In this document: one piece after another, positions 29,937 to 38,654 of the stretch | Position numbering within the stretch: position 1 is the first letter of the stretch | Layout of the letters: the number at the start of each line of letters is the position of its first letter | Assembly: GCF_003024385.1 (NCBI RefSeq) | Contig: NZ_PVZN01000018.1 | Coordinates: forward strand, 1 to 64,000 | Direction of reading: 5' to 3' | DNA length: 64,000 nt | From: Pseudomonas sp. BBP2017 | GTDB taxonomy: Bacteria > Pseudomonadota > Gammaproteobacteria > Pseudomonadales > Pseudomonadaceae | The notes under the pieces: model-generated | What the model was told of the DNA's origin: nothing | Databases searched by the model: none | Seen by the model: the letters and a program-made list of their open reading frames with translations, nothing else | Made by a program: the position numbers and the translations under genes

Positions 29937-30748
29937 ATCACGCCCCAGTTGGCTGCCCAGAGCAGCACGGCAAACAGCGGAATGGCAGCGGTCAGGCTGT
30001 CAATGCGGTCCAGTACACCGCCGTGCCCCGGCAGCAAATTACTGCTGTCCTTGATCCCGGAACGGCGCTTGAACATGCTTTCGGTCAAGTCACCAACTAC
30101 CGACACCAGCACCACGATGGCAGCGCCCAACAGGCCCAGCAGCAATTCTGCGACGCTCCAGTCACGATCCAGACCGACTACCAGGGTAATCACCAGACTC
30201 AGCGCCAGGCCGCCGTAGACGCCTTCCCAGCTCTTGCCGGGGCTCACCTGCGGCGCCAGCTTGCGCTTGCCGAAGGCACGCCCGGAGAAGTACGCACCAA
30301 TGTCCGCAGCCCAGACCAGCACCATGACGGCCATGATCAACCAATTACCCAAAGGCCAATGCTTGAGCAGTACCAAGCCTTGCCAGGCCGGCAACAGGAT
30401 CAGCAGACCGATCAGCAAGCGGCAAGCGACGCTGGACCAGAGCTCGCTGGTACGCGGATACGTCAGCACCAGCCAGGTCGCCACACCCCACCACAAGACC
30501 GACGCACCCAGCACCCAAGGCGCCAGCTCCGGCATGAGGTAGAGCAGCATCAGCAGCCCGGCCACCACTGCGGCGAAGGCAACACGTACAGCTTGCGCCA
30601 CCAGACCCGCCAAGCGCGCCCACTCCCAGGCACCCAGGGTGACCACCAGACCGATGAACAGGGCGAAATCCCCACCATCGAGCAAGAAGAAGCCCCCCAG
30701 AGCGATCGGCAACAGGATCAGCGCAGTGATGATGCGTTGTTTAAGCAT
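29933..30748 (-). CDS. cdsA: Phosphatidate cytidylyltransferase CdsA
   Basis: A 271-residue polytopic inner-membrane enzyme making CDP-diacylglycerol, precursor of all phospholipids. About eight hydrophobic segments are visible. The family signature near the C-terminus (SMFKRRSGIKDSSNLLPGHGG then DRID) is complete. The start ATG shares one base with the uppS stop. Confidence 0.96.
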   Translation of the reverse strand: MLKQRIITALILLPIALGGFFLLDGGDFALFIGLVVTLGAWEWARLAGLVAQAVRVAFAAVVAGLLMLLYLMPELAPWVLGASVLWWGVATWLVLTYPRTSELWSSVACRLLIGLLILLPAWQGLVLLKHWPLGNWLIMAVMVLVWAADIGAYFSGRAFGKRKLAPQVSPGKSWEGVYGGLALSLVITLVVGLDRDWSVAELLLGLLGAAIVVLVSVVGDLTESMFKRRSGIKDSSNLLPGHGGVLDRIDSLTAAIPLFAVLLWAANWGVM

Positions 30749-31503
30749 TAAGCACGGGCTCCAGCTTCAACCTGCTCGCTGGTTTTCCCGAAGCGGCGCT
30801 GGCGCGAAGCGTAATCGGCCAGCGCAGTGCGCATGGCCTCGTGTTTGAAGTCCGGCCAGAACAGGTCGGAGAAGTACAGTTCGGCGTAAGCCAGCTGCCA
30901 CAACAGGAAGTTACTGATGCGGTGCTCGCCACCGGTACGAATGCACAGATCGGGCAGCGGCAGGTCACCTGTTGCCAGACAGGTCTGCAGCAGCTCCGGC
31001 GTGATGTCGTCCGGACGCAGGTGGCCGGCCTGAACCTCGCGCGCCAGGCGCTGGGCGGCCTGGGCGATATCCCACTGGCCGCCATAGTTGGCGGCGATCT
31101 GCAGAATGAAGCGATCGCTCCCAGCCGTCAGTGCCTCGGCCTCGCGCATGGAGGCCTGCAGCTCAGGGTGGAAGCGTGAGCGATCACCAATGATGCGCAG
31201 GCTGATGTTGTTGTCATTGAGGCGCTTTGCCTCGCGGCGCAAGGCCGACAAGAACAACTCCATCAAGGCTCCGACCTCTTCGGCCGGCCGCTGCCAGTTT
31301 TCACTGGAGAAGGCGAACAGGGTCAAGACCTCGACCTTGGCCTCGGCGCACACCTCGATGACCGCGCGCACGGCGTCGACGCCTGCCTTGTGCCCGGCGA
31401 CACCGGGCAACAGGCGTTTCTTCGCCCAGCGATTATTCCCATCCATGATGATCGCGACATGGCGCGGCACCGATGGGGACCCACCCTGTTTGGTCTTTTC
31501 CAT
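30748..31503 (-). CDS. uppS: Di-trans,poly-cis-undecaprenyl-diphosphate synthase (UppS)
   Basis: A 251-residue cis-prenyltransferase that makes the C55 carrier for peptidoglycan and O-antigen. IIMDGNNRWAKKR holds the catalytic Asp. The C-terminal RTGGEHRISNFLLWQ and ELYFSDLFWPDF blocks bind isopentenyl diphosphate. Also named ispU. It is 17 nt downstream of frr, and dxr lies two genes further, linking isoprenoid supply and use. Confidence 0.96.
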   Translation of the reverse strand: MEKTKQGGSPSVPRHVAIIMDGNNRWAKKRLLPGVAGHKAGVDAVRAVIEVCAEAKVEVLTLFAFSSENWQRPAEEVGALMELFLSALRREAKRLNDNNISLRIIGDRSRFHPELQASMREAEALTAGSDRFILQIAANYGGQWDIAQAAQRLAREVQAGHLRPDDITPELLQTCLATGDLPLPDLCIRTGGEHRISNFLLWQLAYAELYFSDLFWPDFKHEAMRTALADYASRQRRFGKTSEQVEAGARA

Positions 31504-31520
31504 TAAAAAAGTCCCGACCT

Positions 31521-32078
31521 TTAAACGGCCATCAGGTCCTTTTCTTTCTCTTCGGTGGCCTTGGTGATCTGGGCCTCGGTATCTTTCGTCAGCTTGTCGA
31601 TATCAGCGATGGCGCGACGCTCTTCGTCTTCACTGATTTCCTTGTCTTTGACCAGCTTCTTCAGTTCACCCAGAGCATCGCGGCGAATGTTGCGCACAGC
31701 AACGCGAGCGTCTTCGGCCGCACTGCGTGCCTGCTTGGTGAAGCCCTTGCGGGTTTCTTCAGTCAGGGCTGGCATGGTGATCAGCAGCAACTCACCCAGG
31801 TTGGTCGGGTTGAGATTCAAACCGGCGCTCTGGATGGCCTTGTCAACGGCAGCGAGCATGTTGCGCTCGAAAGCCACGACCTGCAGGGTGCGCGAATCTT
31901 TCACGGTGACGTTGGCGACGCCGCTGATCGGAGTGTCGGTACCGTAGTAAGGCACCATCACGCTTGCCAGGATGCTTGGGTGTGCCTTGCCGGTACGAAT
32001 CTGGCCGAACGCGTAAGCCAGAGACTCCAGGGATTTCTGCATGCGCGCTTGGGCGTCTTTCTTGATTTCGTTGATCAT
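31521..32078 (-). CDS. frr: Ribosome recycling factor
   Basis: A 185-residue, tRNA-shaped two-domain protein that with EF-G splits post-termination ribosomes. The N-terminal helix INEIKKDAQARMQKS and the RTGKAHPSIL segment match the family, with the long charged helices of domain I at the C-terminus. The ATG overlaps the pyrH stop as ATGA. Confidence 0.97.
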   Translation of the reverse strand: MINEIKKDAQARMQKSLESLAYAFGQIRTGKAHPSILASVMVPYYGTDTPISGVANVTVKDSRTLQVVAFERNMLAAVDKAIQSAGLNLNPTNLGELLLITMPALTEETRKGFTKQARSAAEDARVAVRNIRRDALGELKKLVKDKEISEDEERRAIADIDKLTKDTEAQITKATEEKEKDLMAV

Positions 32079-32818
32079 TTTTGAACTTCCTCGATCAGAG
32101 TTCCTTCAGCGCCACCATGCACGATGTTCAACAGGGCGCCGGGCTTGTTCATGTTGAAGACGCGCAGCGGCATCTTGTGGTCGCGGCACAGGCAGATTGC
32201 CGTCAGGTCCATTACACCCAGCTTGCGATCCAGCACTTCATCGTAGGTCAGATGATCGAACTTCTCGGCATGCGGGTCTTTGAATGGATCTGCAGTGTAT
32301 ACACCATCAACCTTGGTTGCCTTCAATACCACATCGGCATCGATTTCGATGGCGCGCAGGCAAGCAGCGGAGTCGGTGGTGAAGAACGGGTTGCCGGTGC
32401 CGGCAGCGAAGATTACAACTTCTTTCGAGTTCAGGTGGCGCATGGCTTTGCGACGATCGTAGTGATCGGTCACACCCACCATGGAGATGGCCGACATGAC
32501 GATAGCGGTAATATTCGCCCGTTCCAGCGCATCACGCATGGCCAGGCCATTCATCACCGTAGCCAGCATGCCCATATGGTCGCCAGTGACGCGGTCCATG
32601 CCGGCTGCACTGAGCGCCGCGCCACGGAACAGGTTACCACCACCGATCACCAAGCCTACCTGAACACCGATCCCGACCAGCTGGCCAACTTCCAGTGCCA
32701 TGCGATCCAGGACCTTGGGGTCGATCCCGAACTCTTCCGAGCCCATCAGGGCCTCGCCGCTAAGCTTGAGTAGAATGCGTTTATAGCGAGCCTGATAACC
32801 ACTGCCCTGCTGAGCCAT
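32075..32818 (-). CDS. pyrH: UMP kinase
   Basis: A 247-residue amino-acid-kinase-fold enzyme phosphorylating UMP to UDP. KRILLKLSGEALMG is the N-terminal phosphate-binding strand, GGGNLFRG and AAGTGNPFFTTDSAA bind nucleotide. CAGGAGAG lies just upstream of the ATG. A terminator-like hairpin with eight Ts ends 26 nt before the start codon, which suggests premature termination control. Confidence 0.96.
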   Translation of the reverse strand: MAQQGSGYQARYKRILLKLSGEALMGSEEFGIDPKVLDRMALEVGQLVGIGVQVGLVIGGGNLFRGAALSAAGMDRVTGDHMGMLATVMNGLAMRDALERANITAIVMSAISMVGVTDHYDRRKAMRHLNSKEVVIFAAGTGNPFFTTDSAACLRAIEIDADVVLKATKVDGVYTADPFKDPHAEKFDHLTYDEVLDRKLGVMDLTAICLCRDHKMPLRVFNMNKPGALLNIVHGGAEGTLIEEVQK

Positions 32819-32843
32819 TGCGAATCTCTCCTGCGGCGTTTGT

Positions 32844-32877
32844 AAAAAAAATCTGAGCGGGCTGTTTACAGCCTGCT
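32844..32877 (-). terminator. Terminator-like hairpin directly upstream of pyrH (possible attenuator)
   Basis: On the minus strand AGCAGGCTGT-AA-ACAGCCCGCT (9 of 10 pairs) is followed by CAGA and eight Ts. The 4-nt gap between stem and T-run weakens it as a classic terminator. It lies 26 nt before the pyrH ATG and leaves almost no room for a promoter after it. Confidence 0.5.
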
Positions 32878-32943
32878 AACTGTAGCGTGGCACTGCTTCA
32901 GTGCCAGCGGAAGCAGGTTGGATAAACCCCTTCCGGTTTGACA

Positions 32944-32975
32944 AAGAGGCTGCGCGCGTGAGCGGGCAGCCTCTT
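32944..32975 (-). terminator. tsf terminator
   Basis: The 10-bp stem AAGAGGCTGC/GCAGCCTCTT lies 25 nt after the tsf stop on the minus strand, followed by TGTC rather than a full T-run, so termination may be partial. Confidence 0.6.
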
Positions 32976-32999
32976 CGGGGCGACAGAGGTGAATCTGTC

Positions 33000-33863
33000 T
33001 TATTGCTTGGCAGCAGCCAGCTGGGCGGCAACTTCTTCAGCGAAGTTGTCGACTGGCTTCTCGATGCCTTCACCCACTTTGAAGTAGGTGAAGGAAACGA
33101 TTTCAGCACCGGCTTTCTTGGCCAGTTCGCCGACTTTGATTTCCGGGTTCATGACGAACGCTTGCTCGACCAGGCTGGCTTCGGCCAGGAACTTCGAGAT
33201 ACGGCCTTTGACCATGTTCTCGACGATGTTCTCAGGCTTGCCCTTGATCTTCTCTTCGTTCAGGGTCAGGAAGACGTTCTTCTCGCGCTCGATCGCTTCA
33301 GCCGAAACTTCCGAAGGCAGCAGGAACTCAGGGTTGCTTGCCGCTACGTGCATGGCGATTTCTTTGGCCAGCTGGACGTCGCCGCCCTTCAGGACAACAG
33401 CAACACCGATCTTGTTACCGTGCAGGTAGGTACCAACAACGTCACCTTCAACGCGCACCAGGCGACGGATGTTGACGTTCTCACCAACCTTGGCAACCAG
33501 GGCTTCACGAGCGCTTTCTTGAGCAGCGATCAGTGGAGCGGCATCGGTCAGCTTTTCAGCGAATGCTTTATCAACGCTGGCGTTGACGAAATTCTTGAAG
33601 TCGTCTTGCAGAGCCAGGAAGTCGGTCTGCGAGTTCACTTCCAGCAGGACGGCGGATTTGTCGTCGGCCTTGATGGCGATAGCGCCTTCAGCGGCAACGT
33701 TACCAGCCTTTTTAGCTGCCTTGATGGCGCCCGAAGCACGCATGTCATCAATGGCTTTTTCGATGTCGCCGCCAGCCTTTTCCAAGGCTTTCTTGCAATC
33801 CATCATGCCTTCGCCGGTACGCTCACGCAGTTCTTTGACCAGCGCTGCAGTAATTGCTGCCAT
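33000..33863 (-). CDS. tsf: Elongation factor Ts
   Basis: A 287-residue guanine-nucleotide exchange factor for EF-Tu. The N-terminal UBA-like helix and signature LRERTGEGMMDCKKAL (about 11-26) are intact, followed by the two alpha/beta core subdomains. Standard rpsB-tsf order, with a strong hairpin in the gap between the two genes. Confidence 0.97.
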   Translation of the reverse strand: MAAITAALVKELRERTGEGMMDCKKALEKAGGDIEKAIDDMRASGAIKAAKKAGNVAAEGAIAIKADDKSAVLLEVNSQTDFLALQDDFKNFVNASVDKAFAEKLTDAAPLIAAQESAREALVAKVGENVNIRRLVRVEGDVVGTYLHGNKIGVAVVLKGGDVQLAKEIAMHVAASNPEFLLPSEVSAEAIEREKNVFLTLNEEKIKGKPENIVENMVKGRISKFLAEASLVEQAFVMNPEIKVGELAKKAGAEIVSFTYFKVGEGIEKPVDNFAEEVAAQLAAAKQ

Positions 33864-34000
33864 TTCAAATTCCTCTTGGATAGGTTTTCAACCATTCCAC
33901 CCGATACTTGACGGGCGTTCAATTCTGTAAATCCACTCATCAACACTCATGCCCGGACAAGCTTGCAACGGCGATGCTGACAAGAGGATTTCAAGGTGGC

Positions 34001-34025
34001 AAAAAGGGGGCCTAGCCCCCTTTTT
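34001..34025 (-). terminator. Hairpin with flanking A/T tracts between rpsB and tsf
   Basis: AAAAAGGGGG-CCTAG-CCCCCTTTTT is a perfect 10-bp palindromic stem directly after rpsB. It has the form of a terminator in either direction and probably lowers tsf output relative to rpsB. Confidence 0.75.
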
Positions 34026-34052
34026 GCGTGCCGAGTAGACGCCAGGCGTCAA

Positions 34053-34787
34053 TTACTCAGCAGCTGGTGCTGCTTCTTCAGCGTAAACTTCGGTGCCGCC
34101 AGCAACGTTGTTGCGACCACGGATAACCGCGTCAGCCATCGAACCCATGTACAGCTGGATAGCGCGGATGGCGTCATCGTTACCTGGGATGATGTAGTCA
34201 ACGCCTTCTGGGCTGCTGTTGGTATCGACAACGCCGATGACCGGGATACCCAGCTTGTTGGCTTCGGTGATAGCGATGCGCTCGTGGTCAACGTCGATCA
34301 CGAACAGAGCGTCAGGCAGACCGCCCATGTCCTTGATACCGCCCAGGCTGCGATCCAGTTTTTCCAGATCACGGGAGCGCATCAGGGCTTCTTTCTTGGT
34401 CAGCTTGGCGAAGGTGCCATCTTCGGCCTGGGTTTCCAGGTCGCGCAGACGCTTGATCGAAGCACGGATGGTTTTGTAGTTGGTCAGCATGCCGCCCAAC
34501 CAGCGGTGATCGACGTACGGCGAACCGCAACGTGCTGCTTCTTCAGCAACGATCTTGCCAGCGGAACGCTTGGTGCCGACGAACAGAATCTTGTTTTTGC
34601 CCTGGGCCAGACGCTCAACGAAAGTCAGTGCGTCGTTGAACATTGGCAGGGTTTTTTCAAGGTTGATGATGTGAATCTTATTGCGCGCACCGAAAATGTA
34701 CTTGCCCATTTTCGGGTTCCAGTAACGGGTTTGGTGACCGAAGTGCACACCGGCCTTCAGCATATCGCGCATATTGACTTGGGACAT
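34053..34787 (-). CDS. rpsB: 30S ribosomal protein S2
   Basis: A 244-residue ribosomal protein S2. The signatures MRDMLKAGVHFGHQTRYWNP near the N-terminus and PVIGVVDTNSSPEGVDYIIPGNDDA near the C-terminus are intact. I chose the ATG at 34787 (MSQVNM) with AAGGAAC upstream. The in-frame extension to 34871 falls in the structured leader. Expression is probably controlled by S2 binding to that leader, as in E. coli. Confidence 0.97.
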   Translation of the reverse strand: MSQVNMRDMLKAGVHFGHQTRYWNPKMGKYIFGARNKIHIINLEKTLPMFNDALTFVERLAQGKNKILFVGTKRSAGKIVAEEAARCGSPYVDHRWLGGMLTNYKTIRASIKRLRDLETQAEDGTFAKLTKKEALMRSRDLEKLDRSLGGIKDMGGLPDALFVIDVDHERIAITEANKLGIPVIGVVDTNSSPEGVDYIIPGNDDAIRAIQLYMGSMADAVIRGRNNVAGGTEVYAEEAAPAAE

Positions 34788-34934
34788 GATAGTTCCTTGA
34801 TAAGTCGGGTTGGGCCTCCACGTATCCCAATGACCAACCCAGGATCCGTAGATCGCAGGCACCCAGGTCATCGTGTCGACACGTGTGTGGGTTTAAGCTT
34901 CCGGGGCTATCCCCGCAAAGCGGCGCATTTTATA
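34788..34934 (-). promoter_or_regulatory. rpsB promoter and structured leader (S2 autoregulation candidate)
   Basis: A strong -10 (TATAAA, 34929-34934) would start an RNA near 34921 with a leader of about 134 nt. The leader can form a long stem between TGGGTTGG and CCAACCC close to the start, plus a second stem in the ACCCACACACGTGTCGACACG region. This is the location of the t44/rpsB-leader class described in gammaproteobacteria. The rest of the rpsB-map gap (34935-35128) holds only the divergent map promoter; TAGAAT at 35072-35077 is a possible -10. Confidence 0.55.
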
Positions 34935-35128
34935 TCACACAAACACGCTGAACGGAACCCGAAATAGCATCGTCCGTCACAGGCTTTTGCACCGCAACGC
35001 TAATCGCGCCAGAATGCGTCTATATAAAGGCTGTATCACCGCCATAGCCGCCTGAGCGGGCGCCGCTCTGGTAGAATCCGGCCTTTCCTCAGAATATTTG
35101 CGCAGCAATGCGCCGTAGAGAGCCTGCA

Positions 35129-35911
35129 ATGACCGTCACCATCAAAACCGCCGAAGACATCGAAAAGATGCGCATCGCCGGCCGCCTGGCCGCCGAAGTC
35201 CTGGAAATGATCGAAGCGCACGTCAAGCCCGGGGTCACCACCGAAGCGCTCGACCGCCTGTGCCACGACTATATCGTCAACGTCCAGAAGGCGATTCCGG
35301 CACCGCTCAACTACAAGGGTTTTCCCAAGTCGATCTGCACTTCGGTCAACCATGTGGTGTGCCATGGCATCCCGGGCGACAAACCGCTCAAGGATGGCGA
35401 CACCCTGAACATCGACGTGACCGTCATCAAGGACGGTTACCACGGCGACACCAGCCGCATGTTCCACGTCGGCAACGTGCCGGTCTGGGCCGAGCGCCTG
35501 TCGCAGGTCACCCAGGAATGCATGTACAAGGCCATTGAGCTGGTCAAGCCGGGCTGCCGCCTGGGCGACATCGGTGAAGTGATCCAGAAGCACGCCGAAA
35601 AGAACGGTTTCTCGGTGGTCCGCGAGTTCTGCGGTCACGGTATCGGCAAGGTGTTCCACGAAGAGCCGCAGATCCTGCACTACGGCCGCGCCGGTACCGG
35701 CATGGAGCTCAAGGAAGGCATGACCTTCACCATCGAGCCGATGATCAACCAGGGCCGCGCCGACACCAAAGTGCTGGGCGACGGCTGGACCGCCATCACC
35801 AAGGACCGCAAGCTCTCGGCGCAGTGGGAACACACCTTGGTGGTGACCGCGACAGGTTACGAGATTTTCACACTGCGTAAAGACGACACCATTCCCCGTA
35901 TGTCAGCCTGA
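35129..35911 (+). CDS. map: Methionine aminopeptidase, type I
   Basis: A 260-residue di-metal peptidase removing the initiator methionine. The five metal ligands are visible in NIDVTVIKDGYHGDTSR (two Asp), GHGIGKVFHEEP (His), FTIEPM (Glu) and SAQWEHT (Glu). I chose the ATG at 35129 (MTVTIKTAEDIEKMR); the upstream seven-residue extension lacks conservation. It is divergent from rpsB and lies 21 bp before glnD. Confidence 0.96.
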   Translation: MTVTIKTAEDIEKMRIAGRLAAEVLEMIEAHVKPGVTTEALDRLCHDYIVNVQKAIPAPLNYKGFPKSICTSVNHVVCHGIPGDKPLKDGDTLNIDVTVIKDGYHGDTSRMFHVGNVPVWAERLSQVTQECMYKAIELVKPGCRLGDIGEVIQKHAEKNGFSVVREFCGHGIGKVFHEEPQILHYGRAGTGMELKEGMTFTIEPMINQGRADTKVLGDGWTAITKDRKLSAQWEHTLVVTATGYEIFTLRKDDTIPRMSA

Positions 35912-35932
35912 TTCAAACAGGAAAGTGACTCG

Positions 35933-38632
35933 ATGCCCCAGGTGGATCCCGAGCTGTTCGACCGCGGCCAGTTCCAGGCGGAACTGGCCCTCAAGGCTAG
36001 CCCTATCGCAGCCTTCAAGAAGGCCATCCGCCAGGCTGGCGAAGTGCTCGACAAGCGTTTTCGCGACGGTCGCGAGATCCGCCGGCTGATCGAGGACCGC
36101 GCCTGGTTCGTCGACAACATCCTGCAACAGGCCTGGAACCAGTTCGACTGGAGTGATGAGGCCGATATCGCTCTGGTGGCAACCGGCGGTTATGGCCGCG
36201 GCGAGTTGCACCCCTACTCCGACATCGACCTGCTGATTCTGCTCGACAGCGCCGATCACGAAGTGTTTCGCGACTCGATCGAGCGTTTCCTGACCCTGCT
36301 CTGGGACATTGGCCTGGAAGTGGGCCAGAGCGTGCGCTCGATCGATGAGTGCGCCGAACAAGCGCGAGCCGACCTGACGGTAGCCACCAACCTGATGGAA
36401 AGCCGCACCATTGCCGGCCCCGAGCGCCTGCGCCTGCGCATGCTGGAAGTCACCAGCACTGCGCACATGTGGCCGAGCAAGGAGTTTTTCCTGGCCAAAC
36501 GCGCCGAGCAAAAGGCCCGGCACCACAAGTACAACGATACCGAATACAACCTTGAGCCCAACGTCAAAGGCTCACCCGGCGGTCTGCGCGATATCCAGAC
36601 GGTACTGTGGATCGCCCGTCGCCAGTACGGCACCCTGAACCTGCATGCTCTGGCAGGTGAAGGCTTCCTGCTGGAGAGCGAAAACGCCCTGCTGGCCTCC
36701 TCCCAGGAATTCTTGTGGAAGGTCCGCTATGCCCTGCACATGCTCGCCGGCCGCGCCGAAGACCGCCTGCTGTTCGATCATCAGCGCAGTATTGCCGCCC
36801 TGCTCGGTTTCAGTGATGACAACCCCAAGCGGGCCATCGAACAGTTCATGCAACAGTACTACCGGGTAGTCATGAGCATCGCCGAGCTCAGCGACCTGAT
36901 CATCCAGCACTTTGAAGAAATCATTCTCGACGACGACAGTGGCAGCACCCAGCCGCTCAATGCGCGCTTCCAGTTGCATGACGGCTATATCGAGGCAGTC
37001 CGCACGAACGTCTTCAAGCGCACCCCGTTCGCCATGCTGGAAATTTTCGTATTGATGGCCCAGCACCCGGAAATCAAGGGGGTGCGCGCCGACACCATTC
37101 GCTTGCTACGTGAACACCGCCACCTGATCGACGACGATTTTCGCAACGATATCCGCAATACCAGCCTGTTTATCGAGTTGTTCAAGTGCGAAATCGGCAT
37201 ACATCGCAATCTGCGACGCATGAACCGCTATGGCATTCTGGGGCGCTACCTGCCGGAATTCGGCCTGATCGTCGGGCAGATGCAGCACGACCTGTTCCAT
37301 ATCTATACCGTCGATGCCCACACCCTGAACCTGATCAAGCACCTGCGTAAACTGCAATACACCCCGGTGTCGGAGAAATTCCCGCTGGCCAGCAAGCTCA
37401 TGGGCCGCCTGCCCAAGCCCGAGCTGATCTACCTGGCCGGCCTCTATCACGACATCGGCAAAGGCCGCCAGGGCGACCACTCCGAGCTCGGCGCCGTGGA
37501 TGCACAGGCGTTTTGCCTGCGTCACCAGCTACCCACCTGGGACAGCCGTCTGATCGTCTGGCTGGTGCAGAATCACCTGGTGATGTCGACCACCGCTCAG
37601 CGCAAGGACCTGTCCGATCCGCAAGTGATCCACGATTTCGCCCAACAGGTCGGTGATGAGACCCGCCTGGATTATCTCTATGTGCTGACCGTGGCCGACA
37701 TCAACGCCACCAACCCGAGCCTGTGGAACTCCTGGCGCGCCAGCCTGTTACGCCAGCTTTACACCGAAACCAAGCGCGCCCTGCGCCGCGGCCTGGAAAA
37801 CCCGCTGGACCGCGAAGAACAGATCCGCCAGACCCAGAGCGCGGCCCTGGATATCCTGATCCGCGAAGGCACCGACCCGGACGACGTCGAGCAGCTGTGG
37901 GCGCAACTGGGCGACGACTACTTCCTGCGCCACACCGCCGCCGACGTGGCCTGGCACAGCGACGCGATCCTGCAGCAGCCGGCCGATGGCGGCCCGCTGG
38001 TGCTGATCAAAGAAACCACCCAGCGCGAATTCGAAGGCGGCACGCAGATCTTCATCTACGCGCCGGACCAACACGACTTCTTCGCCGTGACCGTGGCGGC
38101 CATGGACCAGCTCAACCTGAACATCCATGACGCGCGGATCATCACCTCCAGCAGCCAGTTCACCCTCGACACCTATATCGTGCTCGATAACGACGGCGGC
38201 TCAATCGGCGACAATCCGCAACGGGTCAAAGAGATTCGCGACGGCCTGAGTGATGCCCTGCGCAATCCGGACGATTACCCGACCATCATCAAACGCCGGG
38301 TGCCGCGCCAGCTCAAGCACTTCACCTTTGCCCCACAGGTAACCATTCACAACGACGCCCAGCGACCGGTGACCATCCTCGAACTCAGTGCCCCTGACCG
38401 CCCAGGCCTGCTGGCGCGGATCGGCAAGATCTTCCTGGAATTCGACCTTTCGCTGCAAAATGCCAAGATCGCCACCCTTGGTGAGCGGGTCGAAGACGTG
38501 TTCTTCATCACCGATGCCGACAACCAACCGCTGTCCGATCCACAGCTGTGCAGCCGCCTGCAGGATGCCATCGTCGAGCAATTGCGCGTCGACCAGGCCG
38601 CCGCGACCACCGTTTCCCGCCTGACCATTTAA
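35933..38632 (+). CDS. glnD: Bifunctional uridylyltransferase/uridylyl-removing enzyme GlnD
   Basis: An 899-residue nitrogen sensor that uridylylates and deuridylylates PII in response to glutamine. The nucleotidyltransferase domain has GGYGRGE (85-91) and the acidic pair in YSDIDL (Asp97, Asp99). The HD hydrolase motif YHDIGKGRQGDHS lies near 505. Two ACT glutamine-sensing domains occupy about 705-785 and 815-890 (VTILELSAPDRPGLLARIG). Full length, with AGGAAAG upstream of the ATG. Confidence 0.97.
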   Translation: MPQVDPELFDRGQFQAELALKASPIAAFKKAIRQAGEVLDKRFRDGREIRRLIEDRAWFVDNILQQAWNQFDWSDEADIALVATGGYGRGELHPYSDIDLLILLDSADHEVFRDSIERFLTLLWDIGLEVGQSVRSIDECAEQARADLTVATNLMESRTIAGPERLRLRMLEVTSTAHMWPSKEFFLAKRAEQKARHHKYNDTEYNLEPNVKGSPGGLRDIQTVLWIARRQYGTLNLHALAGEGFLLESENALLASSQEFLWKVRYALHMLAGRAEDRLLFDHQRSIAALLGFSDDNPKRAIEQFMQQYYRVVMSIAELSDLIIQHFEEIILDDDSGSTQPLNARFQLHDGYIEAVRTNVFKRTPFAMLEIFVLMAQHPEIKGVRADTIRLLREHRHLIDDDFRNDIRNTSLFIELFKCEIGIHRNLRRMNRYGILGRYLPEFGLIVGQMQHDLFHIYTVDAHTLNLIKHLRKLQYTPVSEKFPLASKLMGRLPKPELIYLAGLYHDIGKGRQGDHSELGAVDAQAFCLRHQLPTWDSRLIVWLVQNHLVMSTTAQRKDLSDPQVIHDFAQQVGDETRLDYLYVLTVADINATNPSLWNSWRASLLRQLYTETKRALRRGLENPLDREEQIRQTQSAALDILIREGTDPDDVEQLWAQLGDDYFLRHTAADVAWHSDAILQQPADGGPLVLIKETTQREFEGGTQIFIYAPDQHDFFAVTVAAMDQLNLNIHDARIITSSSQFTLDTYIVLDNDGGSIGDNPQRVKEIRDGLSDALRNPDDYPTIIKRRVPRQLKHFTFAPQVTIHNDAQRPVTILELSAPDRPGLLARIGKIFLEFDLSLQNAKIATLGERVEDVFFITDADNQPLSDPQLCSRLQDAIVEQLRVDQAAATTVSRLTI

Positions 38633-38654
38633 CGTTTGACGAGACCCAGCGCCG

